DNA of 36,999 bases from Candidatus Latescibacterota bacterium (GTDB lineage Bacteria > Latescibacterota > UBA2968), in the NCBI GenBank assembly GCA_021295695.1, contig JAGWBW010000028.1, positions 1 through 36,999 of the forward strand, written 5' to 3'. Within the stretch, counting starts at the first letter, position 1; the number at the start of each line of letters is the position of its first letter. The translations under genes and the position numbers were made by a program. Positions 15,997 through 24,594 of the stretch are shown here, in pieces. The notes beneath the pieces are model-generated. The model was not told the DNA's origin and made no database searches. It worked only from the letters and a program-made list of their open reading frames with translations.

Positions 15997-17754
15997 CTAT
16001 TCATCGGTCCCCCGTCTGTTGCCCGGAGGCTCGTATTCCAACAGTGCCGATTTTCCGATCATCTCAACAAACCGCACGATCCATTCAAAACCGTTGACAT
16101 CCGTGAGCCGCAAGGGCTGATTCAATTTGAAGTGAACGGGTTGCTGCTTGCCTTCTTCAATAGCAATATTCGTCGCGTAAAGGTACATGCGATCACGGTT
16201 GTCAAGGATCGGATTTAGTCGTCCGGCCAAATCGGGCAAATGCCCTGTTCTTTCCGTGAAAATCTCTGATCCTCCCATCGGCAACGTATCGAGCTGTACA
16301 GAGAGCGGTTCTGGTGGCTGCCAATCTCGCTCTACATGAGCTCTGTACCCTGGTGCCGCGCAGAAAACAGTGATGGGGAGTTCCGAGTGAAACCCGAAAC
16401 CGACCCGCCCAAAAGCATCGGTCTCCCCTTCCATCCAGGTCTTGTTGGGATACAGCGCAACGACCTTTGCACCCGCGAGTCGCCGACCTGCGGCAGATAC
16501 GGACACTTCACCCTCGATACCAGTTACCGGCGGACGGGCAGACGGTATTGTCAGACGCAGTTCTGCGCCACCGAGCAGTTCGTAGTTTGGGTCGTGCCCT
16601 GTCAGATCCCGCGTCTGCTCATAGATGATCGGAACGCCTTCGCCGCGCTGCTCCAGAAAGTACTGCCGGTCGCCAGCACCAGCGATATCCCCTACCGCGA
16701 GCATACGGAGGATAGACGCGAGCGTTTCGTTGCGGGTGACTTGTCGATTGCGCATGGCTTCGATGGGCAATGTGTTGGGCAGGGCACCCGGCGAGTACAA
16801 CTCAAGTCGATCATCAAAGATAAAGAGCCGTATCTTCGCATTCTCCATTGAGTAGTCGCGGTGAACCACGGCGTTGACGACTGCCTCGAACACCGCCCGC
16901 GGACTAAATTGCGGGACCTCCACCCGCCCAGGGTCTTTGCGCGCCGCCACCCGCGTGTTGAGCCTGACAAAATTGACGGCGTCGCGGATCTGCTGGTCTA
17001 ATGGACCAGTAATTGACGCCGCATCGTGCTGGCTTGCACGACCGAGCACTGTGCCGCGATAGCGAACGGCTTCGATCATCGCACCCCGTATGTGCTCATC
17101 CGGACGCGCCGTGCAAAGCACCACCCCGGCAACCGTTGCGCGGATCACACCGCTGTCATCCTCCCCTACCAGCCCCAGCTTTGTGAGTTGAGCGTCGGCA
17201 GGGTCAGTGGCGCGCGAACTCAAGAAACGATCTACAAGCGTCGATTCGAGCGTGTTGGGGCCGGTTCCAGCGACAATCACTTCGTCAGGACCAAGGAGGC
17301 CAGAACGTCCCCGCTGTTGAAACAGGCGACGCAATGCTTCTGAAGACAACTCCCGCCTGGCACTACCTTGCCGGGAAAGGTATCCCCCGGGACTTTTGTG
17401 TACCAAAGCACTCTGTTCGACTTCGACGACCAATACGGACGAACCATCCGGCAAAGCCAGCCGTTGGGTGACAAATGCCAGCGAGGGACTGATGCTATCC
17501 GCACAAATCTCGCCGACGAAGGCTTCCAACGCATCCATCTGTTTCCTGTCCAGTGATCGCACCTCACCGGCGTCCGACACACTGAAGATCAATGTGCCAC
17601 CAATGGTATTGCCAAAAGCAGCCAACTCGTTGGCGACCGTCTCCCGACGAGGCGCGTCAATACGGTTACCAGCAAACACAACTTCTTTGAACTCGACGCG
17701 GCTGTCCTCGCCAAGTTCGATTTGCCGCAACAAGCTATCGCTATCCCAGGGCAT
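15997..17754 (-). CDS. AlbA_2/HATPase (Schlafen-like COG2865) protein with extra C-terminal domains
   Basis: This 585-residue protein begins with an AlbA_2 domain (about residues 10-135: E-F-K-E, then N-E-L-A-A-F-x-N-T-x-G-G, ending Y-x-R-x-G-S). A GHKL-type ATPase region follows, with E290-x-x-x-N294-A-V-V-H-R-D-Y and G-E-G-V-P near 371, as in COG2865 putative regulators. Beyond residue 410 there is an additional beta-sandwich resembling carboxypeptidase-regulatory-like domains (about 412-495). A last segment (about 505-575, N-P-I-L-D-x-R-D-R-M-Y-L-Y-A-T-N) is one I cannot assign to a family. I set the start at ATG 17754 because AAAGGGGAG lies just upstream; the longer frame from 17793 is unlikely. 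Related proteins occur in defence islands, and the neighbours here are a TA pair and restriction/helicase stumps. Function is not known; a regulatory or defence role is inferred. Confidence 0.8.
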   Translation of the reverse strand: MPWDSDSLLRQIELGEDSRVEFKEVVFAGNRIDAPRRETVANELAAFGNTIGGTLIFSVSDAGEVRSLDRKQMDALEAFVGEICADSISPSLAFVTQRLALPDGSSVLVVEVEQSALVHKSPGGYLSRQGSARRELSSEALRRLFQQRGRSGLLGPDEVIVAGTGPNTLESTLVDRFLSSRATDPADAQLTKLGLVGEDDSGVIRATVAGVVLCTARPDEHIRGAMIEAVRYRGTVLGRASQHDAASITGPLDQQIRDAVNFVRLNTRVAARKDPGRVEVPQFSPRAVFEAVVNAVVHRDYSMENAKIRLFIFDDRLELYSPGALPNTLPIEAMRNRQVTRNETLASILRMLAVGDIAGAGDRQYFLEQRGEGVPIIYEQTRDLTGHDPNYELLGGAELRLTIPSARPPVTGIEGEVSVSAAGRRLAGAKVVALYPNKTWMEGETDAFGRVGFGFHSELPITVFCAAPGYRAHVERDWQPPEPLSVQLDTLPMGGSEIFTERTGHLPDLAGRLNPILDNRDRMYLYATNIAIEEGKQQPVHFKLNQPLRLTDVNGFEWIVRFVEMIGKSALLEYEPPGNRRGTDE

Positions 17755-17853
17755 GATCACTCCCCTTTTGCAAACTTCGGCACGCCAGACCATCAGCGCG
17801 TTGCCGCTTCTTCTTTTGCCTCAAAGTTCGACTGCACCTAATACACAACACCC

Positions 17854-18684
17854 TCACCCGCCCGGCACAAACTGTCGCAAATAGTTCACAGCTTTTGGAA
17901 CCGCTGTCTCTTCTGCCTCTTCATCCTGTCCCTCATACACAATCGACACCCAGCCGTTATAATTCACGCCATTCAAAATCTCGAAAATACGCGGATAATT
18001 CAGCCACACCTCTTCACCCGTAGAGACGCGATAGACCTTTGCGCGAACATGCACGGCAAGAGGAGCTGTCTCCGCAATACTCCCATAGAAATCCAACGCC
18101 GGATCTTCAGTACCGCGCTGGCCACTCGAACCCGGCGACCCGACGTATTGCCCCGTATCGAGAATATGCGACAAATAGGGATTATCGACCGTATCGAGAA
18201 TCCGACGCACATCTTTACCCGTGCGCGTAACACACCCGTGATTGTGATTGTGTAAGCCCAGGACAATGCCCTTTTGTTGTCCGTACTCTGCGACCTCCTG
18301 CATACAGGGCATCATGCGATCCCACACCTGTTCTTCAGGCTCATCATTGCGATTCCACGCCGCAAAAATCCGCACGAGTGGCACACCCATAAATTCTGCA
18401 ACATCGACCCAATGCTTGACACTATCTACCACCTCCGGCAATTCTTCCTGGGGCCTGCCAAAATCATTGCTCACGCCAAGATAAGAAATCGCCAGCCCCC
18501 GCCTGAGACAACGCAGGCGAATATCCCGCAAATAAGCTGGGTCTTCAGACTCAAACGCGCGGGTATGAATATCAATCCCATCCAGACGCAAATCATAAGC
18601 TTTGTCGATAAAACCTTCCATATCGATTTCGCCAGCAGTGAACTGATCTTTGTAACTCAGAGACATACATCCCAATTTCATCAT
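17854..18684 (-). CDS. Sugar phosphate isomerase/epimerase (TIM barrel)
   Basis: This 276-residue protein of the xylose-isomerase-like TIM-barrel family has alternating strands including G-I-D-I-H-T near residue 35, V-R-I-F-A-A-W, G-L-H-N-H-N-H-G, H-I-L-D-T-G-Q and a late I-V-Y-E-G. The His, Asp and Glu residues are placed as expected for a divalent-metal site. Such enzymes isomerise or epimerise keto-sugars or inositols, but the substrate here is unknown. The ATG at 18684 is preceded 9 nt upstream by AAAGG; the ATG at 18693 overlaps that site and is less likely. A hairpin terminator separates it from the upstream aminotransferase gene. 17755-17853 holds the ribosome binding site of the AlbA_2 gene and no further gene. 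Confidence 0.88.
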   Translation of the reverse strand: MMKLGCMSLSYKDQFTAGEIDMEGFIDKAYDLRLDGIDIHTRAFESEDPAYLRDIRLRCLRRGLAISYLGVSNDFGRPQEELPEVVDSVKHWVDVAEFMGVPLVRIFAAWNRNDEPEEQVWDRMMPCMQEVAEYGQQKGIVLGLHNHNHGCVTRTGKDVRRILDTVDNPYLSHILDTGQYVGSPGSSGQRGTEDPALDFYGSIAETAPLAVHVRAKVYRVSTGEEVWLNYPRIFEILNGVNYNGWVSIVYEGQDEEAEETAVPKAVNYLRQFVPGG

Positions 18685-18701
18685 GGCTAACATCCTTTCT
18701 T

Positions 18702-18730
18702 AAAAACGGGCGGGTTCAAGACCCGCCCCT
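18702..18730 (-). terminator. Rho-independent terminator after the aminotransferase gene
   Basis: GGGCGGGT (18708-18715) and ACCCGCCC (18721-18728) form an 8-bp GC-rich stem with a 5-nt loop. On the minus strand the stem is followed by TTTTT (18706-18702). It lies about 30 bp after the aminotransferase stop. Dispersed GGGCGGGT-type hairpins are also common intergenic repeats, so it may be a repeat serving as a terminator. Confidence 0.7.
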
Positions 18731-18738
18731 ACATTTTT

Positions 18739-18764
18739 ATCTGCGACCATCTGCGTTATCTGCG
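18739..18764. repeat. Three direct ATCTGCG repeats at the aminotransferase 3' end
   Basis: ATCTGCG occurs at 18739, 18749 and 18758, spaced 10 and 9 nt apart. The repeat runs across the aminotransferase stop, so the final I-R-R-stop codons are encoded inside it. It directly joins the GC-rich hairpin at 18702-18730, forming one composite intergenic element. Confidence 0.55.
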
Positions 18765-19892
18765 GATTACTTCATTCAGCGCATCGAGCAATCGCGCCAC
18801 ATCATCGCTACCATTGTACAAATACGTGGAAACGCGCACCCGCCCAAACTCGCCCCAGCAAAAAACATTGCGCTCCTCCAGGCGATAAACCATCTCGCGA
18901 CCATCTTCACATGCAAAGCAGGTATTGCCCGACCGTGCTTCCCGCTTATTTGGCGAAATAACCTCATAGCCCAACTTCTCAAGCCCCCGGGACACCAGTT
19001 CAGACAAATCGCGTGCGTGATTCTCAATCTTCTCGGGACCAATATCTAAAATCACACCCAGCGCGTGATCCAGGTGCATAATCACCTGCATAGCCGGATT
19101 CCCTGGTTCGAGTTTTTCCGGCATAGGTTGCTCCGCGACCTCGGGATCCCGCTCGGCGGTTTGTTCGGGCCACACCTTGAGATTGTGCCAGCCAAAACAC
19201 GTCGATGCGACCTGCTCTTCCGCGCGTTCGCTCAAATAACAAGGCGCCGTGCCGTGCGTTGCCAAAAGCCATTTGTAACTGCTGCTCACCGTGAGATCAG
19301 TCAACTGCGCTGGCACGCGCAAAACACCCGAAGAATGCGTGGCATCAACGGCGAATAACGCGCCTTTCTTTTGCGCTCCTTCAGAGAGTTGCGCCAAATT
19401 CAAACACTGCCCCGTGTAAAACCCCACATGGCTGACAGCGAGAACGCGCGTACGGGAATCAACAGCGTCGAGGAGATCATCTTCTCGCACCGTCCATTTT
19501 TTGTGCGGTACCAATCGAACTTCAACACCCCTGGATCGCAAATGCTTCCACGCATACGCCACAGAGGGAAACTCGAGATTATTGGTCACAATATTATCGC
19601 CGTGCTGCCAGTCCAACCCCCGTGAAAACCAGCCCATACCCTCGGCAGCAGAAGGCATAAACGCGATGCGATTCGCTGGCACATTCCAGAGCTGCCCCAT
19701 GCGCTTGCGACAGCGTTCTCCGCGGTCGTAAATTTTATCGCGGCCCTTGTGCGACCCACCCTTGAATTTCGCAAATTCGGCATATACCTCAGCCTGACTT
19801 TTGAGCCACGGGGATTCGCCCCCCGTACACAGATGCGTCATGCCTTCAATACCTTCAAAAGCATCGGGTGAAAGAAGAGGTGCAATTGTCAA
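18756..19892 (-). CDS. Class V aminotransferase (cysteine desulfurase-like fold)
   Basis: This 378-residue PLP enzyme has the Schiff-base lysine K207 in S-S-S-Y-K-W, the pyridine-binding D183 with H186 in V-D-A-T-H-S-S-G, and N-N-L-E-F-P-S near 104-110 for phosphate and substrate. The fold is that of class V aminotransferases, which include cysteine desulfurases, kynureninases and isopenicillin-N epimerase-like proteins. There is no catalytic-Cys loop clear enough to call it a desulfurase. The start is a TTG at 19892 with AAGGAG 5 nt upstream. The stop codon lies inside a short direct-repeat element. The downstream sugar isomerase is behind a terminator, so the two are probably expressed separately. 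Confidence 0.87.
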   Translation of the reverse strand: MTIAPLLSPDAFEGIEGMTHLCTGGESPWLKSQAEVYAEFAKFKGGSHKGRDKIYDRGERCRKRMGQLWNVPANRIAFMPSAAEGMGWFSRGLDWQHGDNIVTNNLEFPSVAYAWKHLRSRGVEVRLVPHKKWTVREDDLLDAVDSRTRVLAVSHVGFYTGQCLNLAQLSEGAQKKGALFAVDATHSSGVLRVPAQLTDLTVSSSYKWLLATHGTAPCYLSERAEEQVASTCFGWHNLKVWPEQTAERDPEVAEQPMPEKLEPGNPAMQVIMHLDHALGVILDIGPEKIENHARDLSELVSRGLEKLGYEVISPNKREARSGNTCFACEDGREMVYRLEERNVFCWGEFGRVRVSTYLYNGSDDVARLLDALNEVIRR

Positions 19893-19969
19893 AAGAACTC
19901 CTTTCTCTGATATTGATCAACAAACCAATCGTCCCCAATATAGCCCGTATCTCCGATTCATCCACAAAT

Positions 19970-19998
19970 AAAATAAGGGTCGTGAAGTCACGACCCTT
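19970..19998 (-). terminator. Rho-independent terminator after tRNA-Glu
   Basis: A perfect 10-bp stem, AAGGGTCGTG (19975-19984) and CACGACCCTT (19989-19998), encloses a 4-nt loop. On the minus strand it is followed by an AT-rich TATTTTATTT tract. It lies 20 bp past the tRNA-Glu 3' end. Confidence 0.7.
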
Positions 19999-20018
19999 TG
20001 AATGATACACAATATTAA

Positions 20019-20093
20019 TGGCGACCCCGAGGGGAATCGAACCCCCGTTGCCGGGATGAAAACCCGGTGTCCTAACCACTGAACGACGGGGTC
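20019..20093 (-). tRNA. tRNA-Glu (anticodon UUC)
   Basis: The 75-nt cloverleaf has a 7-bp acceptor stem (GACCCCG with CGGGGTC), an anticodon stem CCGGG/CCCGG with loop TTTTCAT giving UUC, a T-loop TTCGATT, discriminator G and an encoded CCA. Outside the acceptor stem an extra GGC/GCC could extend pairing, but the CCA position fixes the ends. A promoter lies directly upstream and a terminator downstream, so it is an independent unit. Confidence 0.95.
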
Positions 20094-20109
20094 GCCTCAT
20101 AGAAAGGGA

Positions 20110-20138
20110 AATATATATAAAACCCAAAAACGAAGCAA
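20110..20138 (-). promoter_or_regulatory. Promoter of tRNA-Glu
   Basis: Read on the minus strand, TTGCTT and TATATT are separated by exactly 17 nt. The -10 ends 16 nt before the tRNA 5' end. The -10 is followed by TCCC. The layout closely parallels the candidate promoter of tRNA-Gln. Confidence 0.55.
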
Positions 20139-20169
20139 GGCGAAATATAAAAAATAAAATCCTCGCATC

Positions 20170-20198
20170 TTGACAAAATCGCACTCCCGCTTTACACT
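20170..20198 (+). promoter_or_regulatory. Strong sigma70-type promoter for the serA-like to glnS unit
   Basis: A perfect -35 TTGACA (20170-20175) is followed after 17 nt by TACACT (20193-20198). The start codon is at 20236, leaving a leader of about 30 nt. It divides the divergent tRNA-Glu and dehydrogenase transcripts. It is the best-formed promoter in the window. Confidence 0.7.
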
Positions 20199-20235
20199 AT
20201 ATTTTTTACCAAAACAACTATAGAAAGGACGCGCT

Positions 20236-21198
20236 GTGGCAAAATTCAACATCCTGCTCTTTGAACCCGTACATCCCTGTGGACAGGATCACCTTCTCAA
20301 AAACGACTGCGATATCCTCTGGGCAAAAGGATTTGAGCCCGATCAAATCATCGCCTCGGTCAAAGACGCCGACGGCATTCTCGCACGCGCACGCGGCTTC
20401 ATCGACGGTCCTGTAATGGATCGCGCACCGCGCCTCAAAGTCATAGGTCGCCACGGCATTGGCGTCGATAATATCGACGTTGACGCCGCCACCGAGCGCG
20501 GTATCTACGTCGTCAACACACCCGGTGCCCCCGTTGAAGCCGTCGCCGAATACCTCGCCATGTCCTTTATTGCCCTGCCGCGACAAATTGGTCAGGCCGA
20601 TACCGCGACCCGCTCCGGCGACTGGGCACTCCGAGACCGCGTACACGCCCCGGAATTACTCGGCAAAACCCTGGGCATTATCGGCTTTGGTCGCATTGGC
20701 CGTCGCCTTGCGGAAATTTGCTCCCTCGGCTTCAGAATGAACGTTATCTACGCCGATGAATTTCCCGCGTCCGCAGAAGAAGAAAACCTCCTGAATGTGC
20801 ACCGCGTGGAATTGGACGACATCCTCTCCACTTCGGACTATATCAGCCTCAACGTCCCCCTCCTCGACAGCACGCATCACCTCATCAATGCCGACACACT
20901 CGCCCGCATGCAACCCCACGCCATTATCGCCAATTGCAGCCGGGGACCAGTTATCGACGAACAGGCACTCGTAACCGCACTCAAAAACAAACAAATTGGA
21001 GGGGCGATCATCGACGTCTTTGAACAAGAACCCGCAACGCCAGACAATCCCCTGTGCGAACTCGACAATGTGCTCCTTTCGCCCCATTATTCCGGTCACT
21101 CGGCCGAATCAATACAAAAAATGGCAATGGTCGCTGCGGATATTGTGCGCGTTCTCAACGGACAAAAACCCGAATTTCCCGTCAACGGACCGTTATAG
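20236..21198 (+). CDS. D-2-hydroxyacid dehydrogenase (SerA-like)
   Basis: This 320-residue NAD-dependent oxidoreductase of the D-isomer 2-hydroxyacid family interconverts a 2-hydroxy acid and its keto acid. The Rossmann glycine motif G150-F-G-R-I-G155 and the catalytic triad R236 (C-S-R-G-P), E265 (V-F-E-Q-E-P) and H284 (S-P-H-Y-S-G-H-S) are all present. The length matches short family members. There is no C-terminal ACT domain, so it is not a regulated phosphoglycerate dehydrogenase of the long type. The start is GTG with GAAAGGA upstream. It is first in a + strand run whose next gene begins 11 nt after its stop. Confidence 0.92.
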   Translation: MAKFNILLFEPVHPCGQDHLLKNDCDILWAKGFEPDQIIASVKDADGILARARGFIDGPVMDRAPRLKVIGRHGIGVDNIDVDAATERGIYVVNTPGAPVEAVAEYLAMSFIALPRQIGQADTATRSGDWALRDRVHAPELLGKTLGIIGFGRIGRRLAEICSLGFRMNVIYADEFPASAEEENLLNVHRVELDDILSTSDYISLNVPLLDSTHHLINADTLARMQPHAIIANCSRGPVIDEQALVTALKNKQIGGAIIDVFEQEPATPDNPLCELDNVLLSPHYSGHSAESIQKMAMVAADIVRVLNGQKPEFPVNGPL

Positions 21199-21209
21199 AG
21201 GATTTAATC

Positions 21210-22025
21210 ATGCGATATATCATGCTCGGCAGTGGTGCGGTGCGGGACAACCCGAATCGCGGCGGACCATCGCAATTATTGCAAATCGGCAATGAAAACT
21301 GGATGTTTGACTGCGGTCGCTCAGCGTGTACAAATCTGGCGCGCGCAGGTGTGAATTGCGAAGATGTAGATCGGCTATTCTTGACACACCTGCACTTTGA
21401 TCACATCGTCGATGTCCCCTATCTCGTATTTGTCGGCTGGGTGAAGGTCCGCAAAAAACCCCTCCAAATTTACGGTCCTGTAGGGACAAAACACTTTGTA
21501 TCACATGTGATTCGCCCGCCCTTTGAACAGGATATTCAAAGTAGGATTGGGCATGGAAAAGACGACAGTGTACTCGATCCAGAAGTTATCGAGATCGGAG
21601 AAAAAGGCGAATTTCTATCCACAGACGATTTTCAGCTGTCCGCAACATTCACTGATCACGGCGGTATCCCCACACTCGCCTATCGCATCGACACAAAAGA
21701 TCACCGCGTCATAATCACAGGCGACGGAAATCCCGATGCGGAATTCCCAGCATTCTGCCAAAATGCCGACTTGCTATCCATAGAATGCTCGGGCACCGCT
21801 GAATTTTTGGCAACCCAACCCTGGGGATCGTGGCATATTATACCGCCAGAAATCGCGGAAATCGCAACTGTGGCCAATGTAAAACGCGTAATGATCAAAC
21901 ATCTGGTAATCGAAGACATCACGGGTGATCTACAAGCCGTGCATCGCATGGGCGATCAGATTCGGAAAGAATATAGCGGTGAAGTCATGGTGGGCGAAGA
22001 TGGGCTGGTGGTCGAGATTGGATAA
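21210..22025 (+). CDS. Metallo-beta-lactamase fold hydrolase (RNase Z-like)
   Basis: This 271-residue MBL-fold protein has H60-x-H62-x-D64-H65 (T-H-L-H-F-D-H) as the di-metal signature, a later F-T-D-H-G-G, the I-T-G-D-G bridging aspartate, and a C-terminal I-K-H. The order and the L-G-S-G N-terminus are like RNase Z/ElaC and related phosphodiesterases. The long exosite of true RNase Z is not evident, so general hydrolase is the safe call. I place the start at ATG 21210, which has AGAGGA upstream. The frame is open further back inside the dehydrogenase gene, but that part is antisense-like noise. Confidence 0.88.
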   Translation: MRYIMLGSGAVRDNPNRGGPSQLLQIGNENWMFDCGRSACTNLARAGVNCEDVDRLFLTHLHFDHIVDVPYLVFVGWVKVRKKPLQIYGPVGTKHFVSHVIRPPFEQDIQSRIGHGKDDSVLDPEVIEIGEKGEFLSTDDFQLSATFTDHGGIPTLAYRIDTKDHRVIITGDGNPDAEFPAFCQNADLLSIECSGTAEFLATQPWGSWHIIPPEIAEIATVANVKRVMIKHLVIEDITGDLQAVHRMGDQIRKEYSGEVMVGEDGLVVEIG

Positions 22026-22049
22026 ATTTATAGATTTCGGAGGACTCAA

Positions 22050-22733
22050 ATGATTCTTACAGGACACAGGGGAGCAGCAGCACTCGAACCTGAAAATACG
22101 CTACTATCCATGCAAAAAGCGATAGACCTCAGCGTCGATCAGATCGAGATTGACGTACATCTCACGCGCGATCAGCACCTCGTCGTCATTCACGATACCA
22201 CAGTAGATCGAACGACCGATGGACAGGGTGCAGTCGCCGACTTTACGTTAGAGAAAATTAAGCAGTTGGACGCCGGCAAAGGAGAGCGCATTCCCACGCT
22301 ACAGGAAGTGATAGATCTGGTGCGCGGGAAGGTGGTTCTTCAGATTGAATTGAAAGGGCCAAACACTGCCGAGCCGGTCGTCCGGACGGTTGAAAAAAAT
22401 AATATAGAAAGCGAGATACTTCTGACCTCCTTTGTCCATGAACGGCTACGCGAAGCACGCCAGCTCAATCCGAACCTGGCGCTGGGTGCATTGTGGTCGA
22501 ATCCACCAGATGATGCGTGTGAACAGGCTGTGGATATGGGAGCGGTAGGGATACACATCCTGCATCCCAATATTGACGCCCAGCTCGTACAGAAAGCCCA
22601 TGCGAATGGCCTCCTGATCCGCGCGTGGAACCCCGACACAGTTGAGGAGATACAGCGTGTTATCGATCTGGGCGTTGACGCCGTCGGCTCAAATCGTCCA
22701 GATCTGTTAATCGCGCTTGGGCGCCCATCGTGA
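22050..22733 (+). CDS. Glycerophosphodiester phosphodiesterase (GDPD)
   Basis: This 227-residue GDPD-type TIM barrel probably hydrolyses glycerophosphodiesters to glycerol-3-phosphate and an alcohol. Visible catalytic features are H6-R7-G, E15-N16-T17, E33-x-D35 and H49-D50 in V-V-I-H-D-T-T-V-D-R-T. The C-terminus has the expected A-W-N-P-D-T and D-A-V-G-S-N-R-P-D motifs. No signal peptide is present, so it is the cytoplasmic UgpQ-like type. GGAGG lies 6 nt before the ATG. It follows the MBL gene by 24 nt, in the same unit. Confidence 0.93.
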   Translation: MILTGHRGAAALEPENTLLSMQKAIDLSVDQIEIDVHLTRDQHLVVIHDTTVDRTTDGQGAVADFTLEKIKQLDAGKGERIPTLQEVIDLVRGKVVLQIELKGPNTAEPVVRTVEKNNIESEILLTSFVHERLREARQLNPNLALGALWSNPPDDACEQAVDMGAVGIHILHPNIDAQLVQKAHANGLLIRAWNPDTVEEIQRVIDLGVDAVGSNRPDLLIALGRPS

Positions 22734-22841
22734 AACTTTATGTAACGCCAAATCGTCCACAATATCAAACTGAACACAATATTTGGCTCTGATCCCCACA
22801 TTTTGTTTATATTTTTCCAGGGATTTTCTAAAGGAATAGAA

Positions 22842-24575
22842 ATGCGTTATTCTCAATTATTGACACAAACCCTGCGCGAGCTACCCGCAGATGCAGAAGC
22901 AATCAGTCACCAGTTGGCCCTGCGCGCGGGTTTAATACGTCCTCTCGCATCGGGAATTTTTAGTTTCTTGCCGCTGGGATTGCGTGTAAAGCGGAACATC
23001 GAACAGATCTTACGCGAAGAAATGGAACACGCAGACTGCTTTGAAATTTCGATGCCTGTGGTGCAACCCGCGGAAATCTGGCGCGAAAGCGGGCGATGGG
23101 ACGATGTGGGCCAGGAAATGATGCGAGTGAAAGACCGCGCAGACCGCGACATGTGTTTGGCAATGACGCACGAAGAAGCCGTAACCGATTTGGCGCGTCA
23201 CATGGTACAAAGTTATCGACAATTGCCATTGAGCGCGTTTCAGCTTCAGACCAAATTCCGCGACGAGCCGCGCAGCCGCGGTGGATTGATTCGCGTACGC
23301 GAATTTACGATGAAAGACGGGTACAGTTTTCACATCAACCAGGCGGGTTTAGATGCGTATTATCCGCGCATGTACGAAGCATATCAGCGGATATTTGAGC
23401 GCGCGGGATTGGGCGATGACGTCATCGCAGTAGAAAGCGATCCGGGAATGATGGGCGGGACAGAAGCGCATGAATTTATGTACTTAAATCCGGGCGGTGA
23501 AGACACCCTGCTCTTATGTGATACATGCGGTTATCAGGCCAATCGACAGGTGGCGATATATAAACGGGAAGCCATTGAAGCAGAAAGTGAAAAACCCCTG
23601 CAAAAAGTAGCGACCCCCAATTGCAAAACCATTGAAGAAGTCGCGTCGTTTTTGGATGTGCCGCAGAGCAAAACAGCCAAAGCCGTATTTTTAATTGGCA
23701 CAATAAATGGGGAAGACAAATTTATTTTTGCGGTATTGCGCGGCGATCACGAGTTAAACGAAACCAAGCTGGCCAATGTGGTAAAAGCGCAGGCATTGCG
23801 TCCGGCAACAGACGAGGAAATCACAGCAGTCGGCGCAGTGCCGGGATATGCGTCGCCAATGGCCGTAAAAAATGCTATCGTGGTCGCAGATAAAGCCATC
23901 GCAAAAGGGACAAATTTTGTATCGGGCGCGAATGAAGAAGGGTATCACTGCTTAAATGTCAATGTGGGACGCGATTTTGATCCCGACATCGTCACAGACC
24001 TCATCGCCGTAGAAAAAGGCATGCCCTGTCCGGAATGTGAAACCCCGCTCAACAGCACGCGCGGCATTGAAGTGGGCAATATCTTCAAGCTCGGCACAAA
24101 ATACAGCGACAGTATGGGCGCGAAGGTCCTGGATGAAAACGGCAAAATGCAGCCCCTCGTCATGGGGTGTTACGGCATTGGCGTGGGCCGATTATTGGCG
24201 TGTATTATCGAAGCCCATCACGATGACCACGGCATTATATGGCCGATATCAGTCGCACCCTTTGAGGTGCAAATCGTAGTCCTGACCGGACGCAAACCCG
24301 CAGGCGAACTGGAAGCTGCCGAAAAGTTGTACGGACAACTAAAGGCAGCGGGCCTGGATGTCTTGCTCGACGACCGCGATGAACGCGCAGGCGTAAAATT
24401 CAACGATGCGGATTTAATCGGCATCCCAATACGGTTGACCGTGGGATCCCGCGGCCTGGCAAATGGACAGGTAGAAATGAAATTGCGGCATGAAAATGAT
24501 CGCTCAGATGTGCCTCTGGATCAGGTGATAGAACGTGTAAAGTGTGAAGTAAAAAAGCTAAAGACCAACAACTAA
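22842..24575 (+). CDS. proS: Prolyl-tRNA synthetase, bacterial type with editing insertion
   Basis: The 577-residue length matches bacterial-type ProRS. This class II enzyme charges tRNA-Pro. Motif 2 is seen in [17 protein letters not shown], motif 3 in G-C-Y-G-I-G-V-G-R, and a YbaK-like Cys-editing insertion lies at about residues 250-390 ([12 protein letters not shown] and D-K-A-I). The anticodon-binding domain is C-terminal. ATG 22842 has AAGGA 5 nt upstream; the longer frame from TTG 22803 is unsupported. Its cognate tRNA-Pro is encoded 2 kb away at 26587-26663. Confidence 0.96.
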   Translation: MRYSQLLTQTLRELPADAEAISHQLALRAGLIRPLASGIFSFLPLGLRVKRNIEQILREEMEHADCFEISMPVVQPAEIWRESGRWDDVGQEMMRVKDRADRDMCLAMTHEEAVTDLARHMVQSYRQLPLSAFQLQTKFRDEPRSRGGLIRVREFTMKDGYSFHINQAGLDAYYPRMYEAYQRIFERAGLGDDVIAVESDPGMMGGTEAHEFMYLNPGGEDTLLLCDTCGYQANRQVAIYKREAIEAESEKPLQKVATPNCKTIEEVASFLDVPQSKTAKAVFLIGTINGEDKFIFAVLRGDHELNETKLANVVKAQALRPATDEEITAVGAVPGYASPMAVKNAIVVADKAIAKGTNFVSGANEEGYHCLNVNVGRDFDPDIVTDLIAVEKGMPCPECETPLNSTRGIEVGNIFKLGTKYSDSMGAKVLDENGKMQPLVMGCYGIGVGRLLACIIEAHHDDHGIIWPISVAPFEVQIVVLTGRKPAGELEAAEKLYGQLKAAGLDVLLDDRDERAGVKFNDADLIGIPIRLTVGSRGLANGQVEMKLRHENDRSDVPLDQVIERVKCEVKKLKTNN

Positions 24576-24594
24576 CAACCCACAAAGGTTTAAA

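Noticed and set aside
22803-22841. Extended ProRS start at TTG 22803
   Set aside because: M-R-Y-S-Q-L-L at 22842 is the usual ProRS start and has AAGGA correctly spaced.
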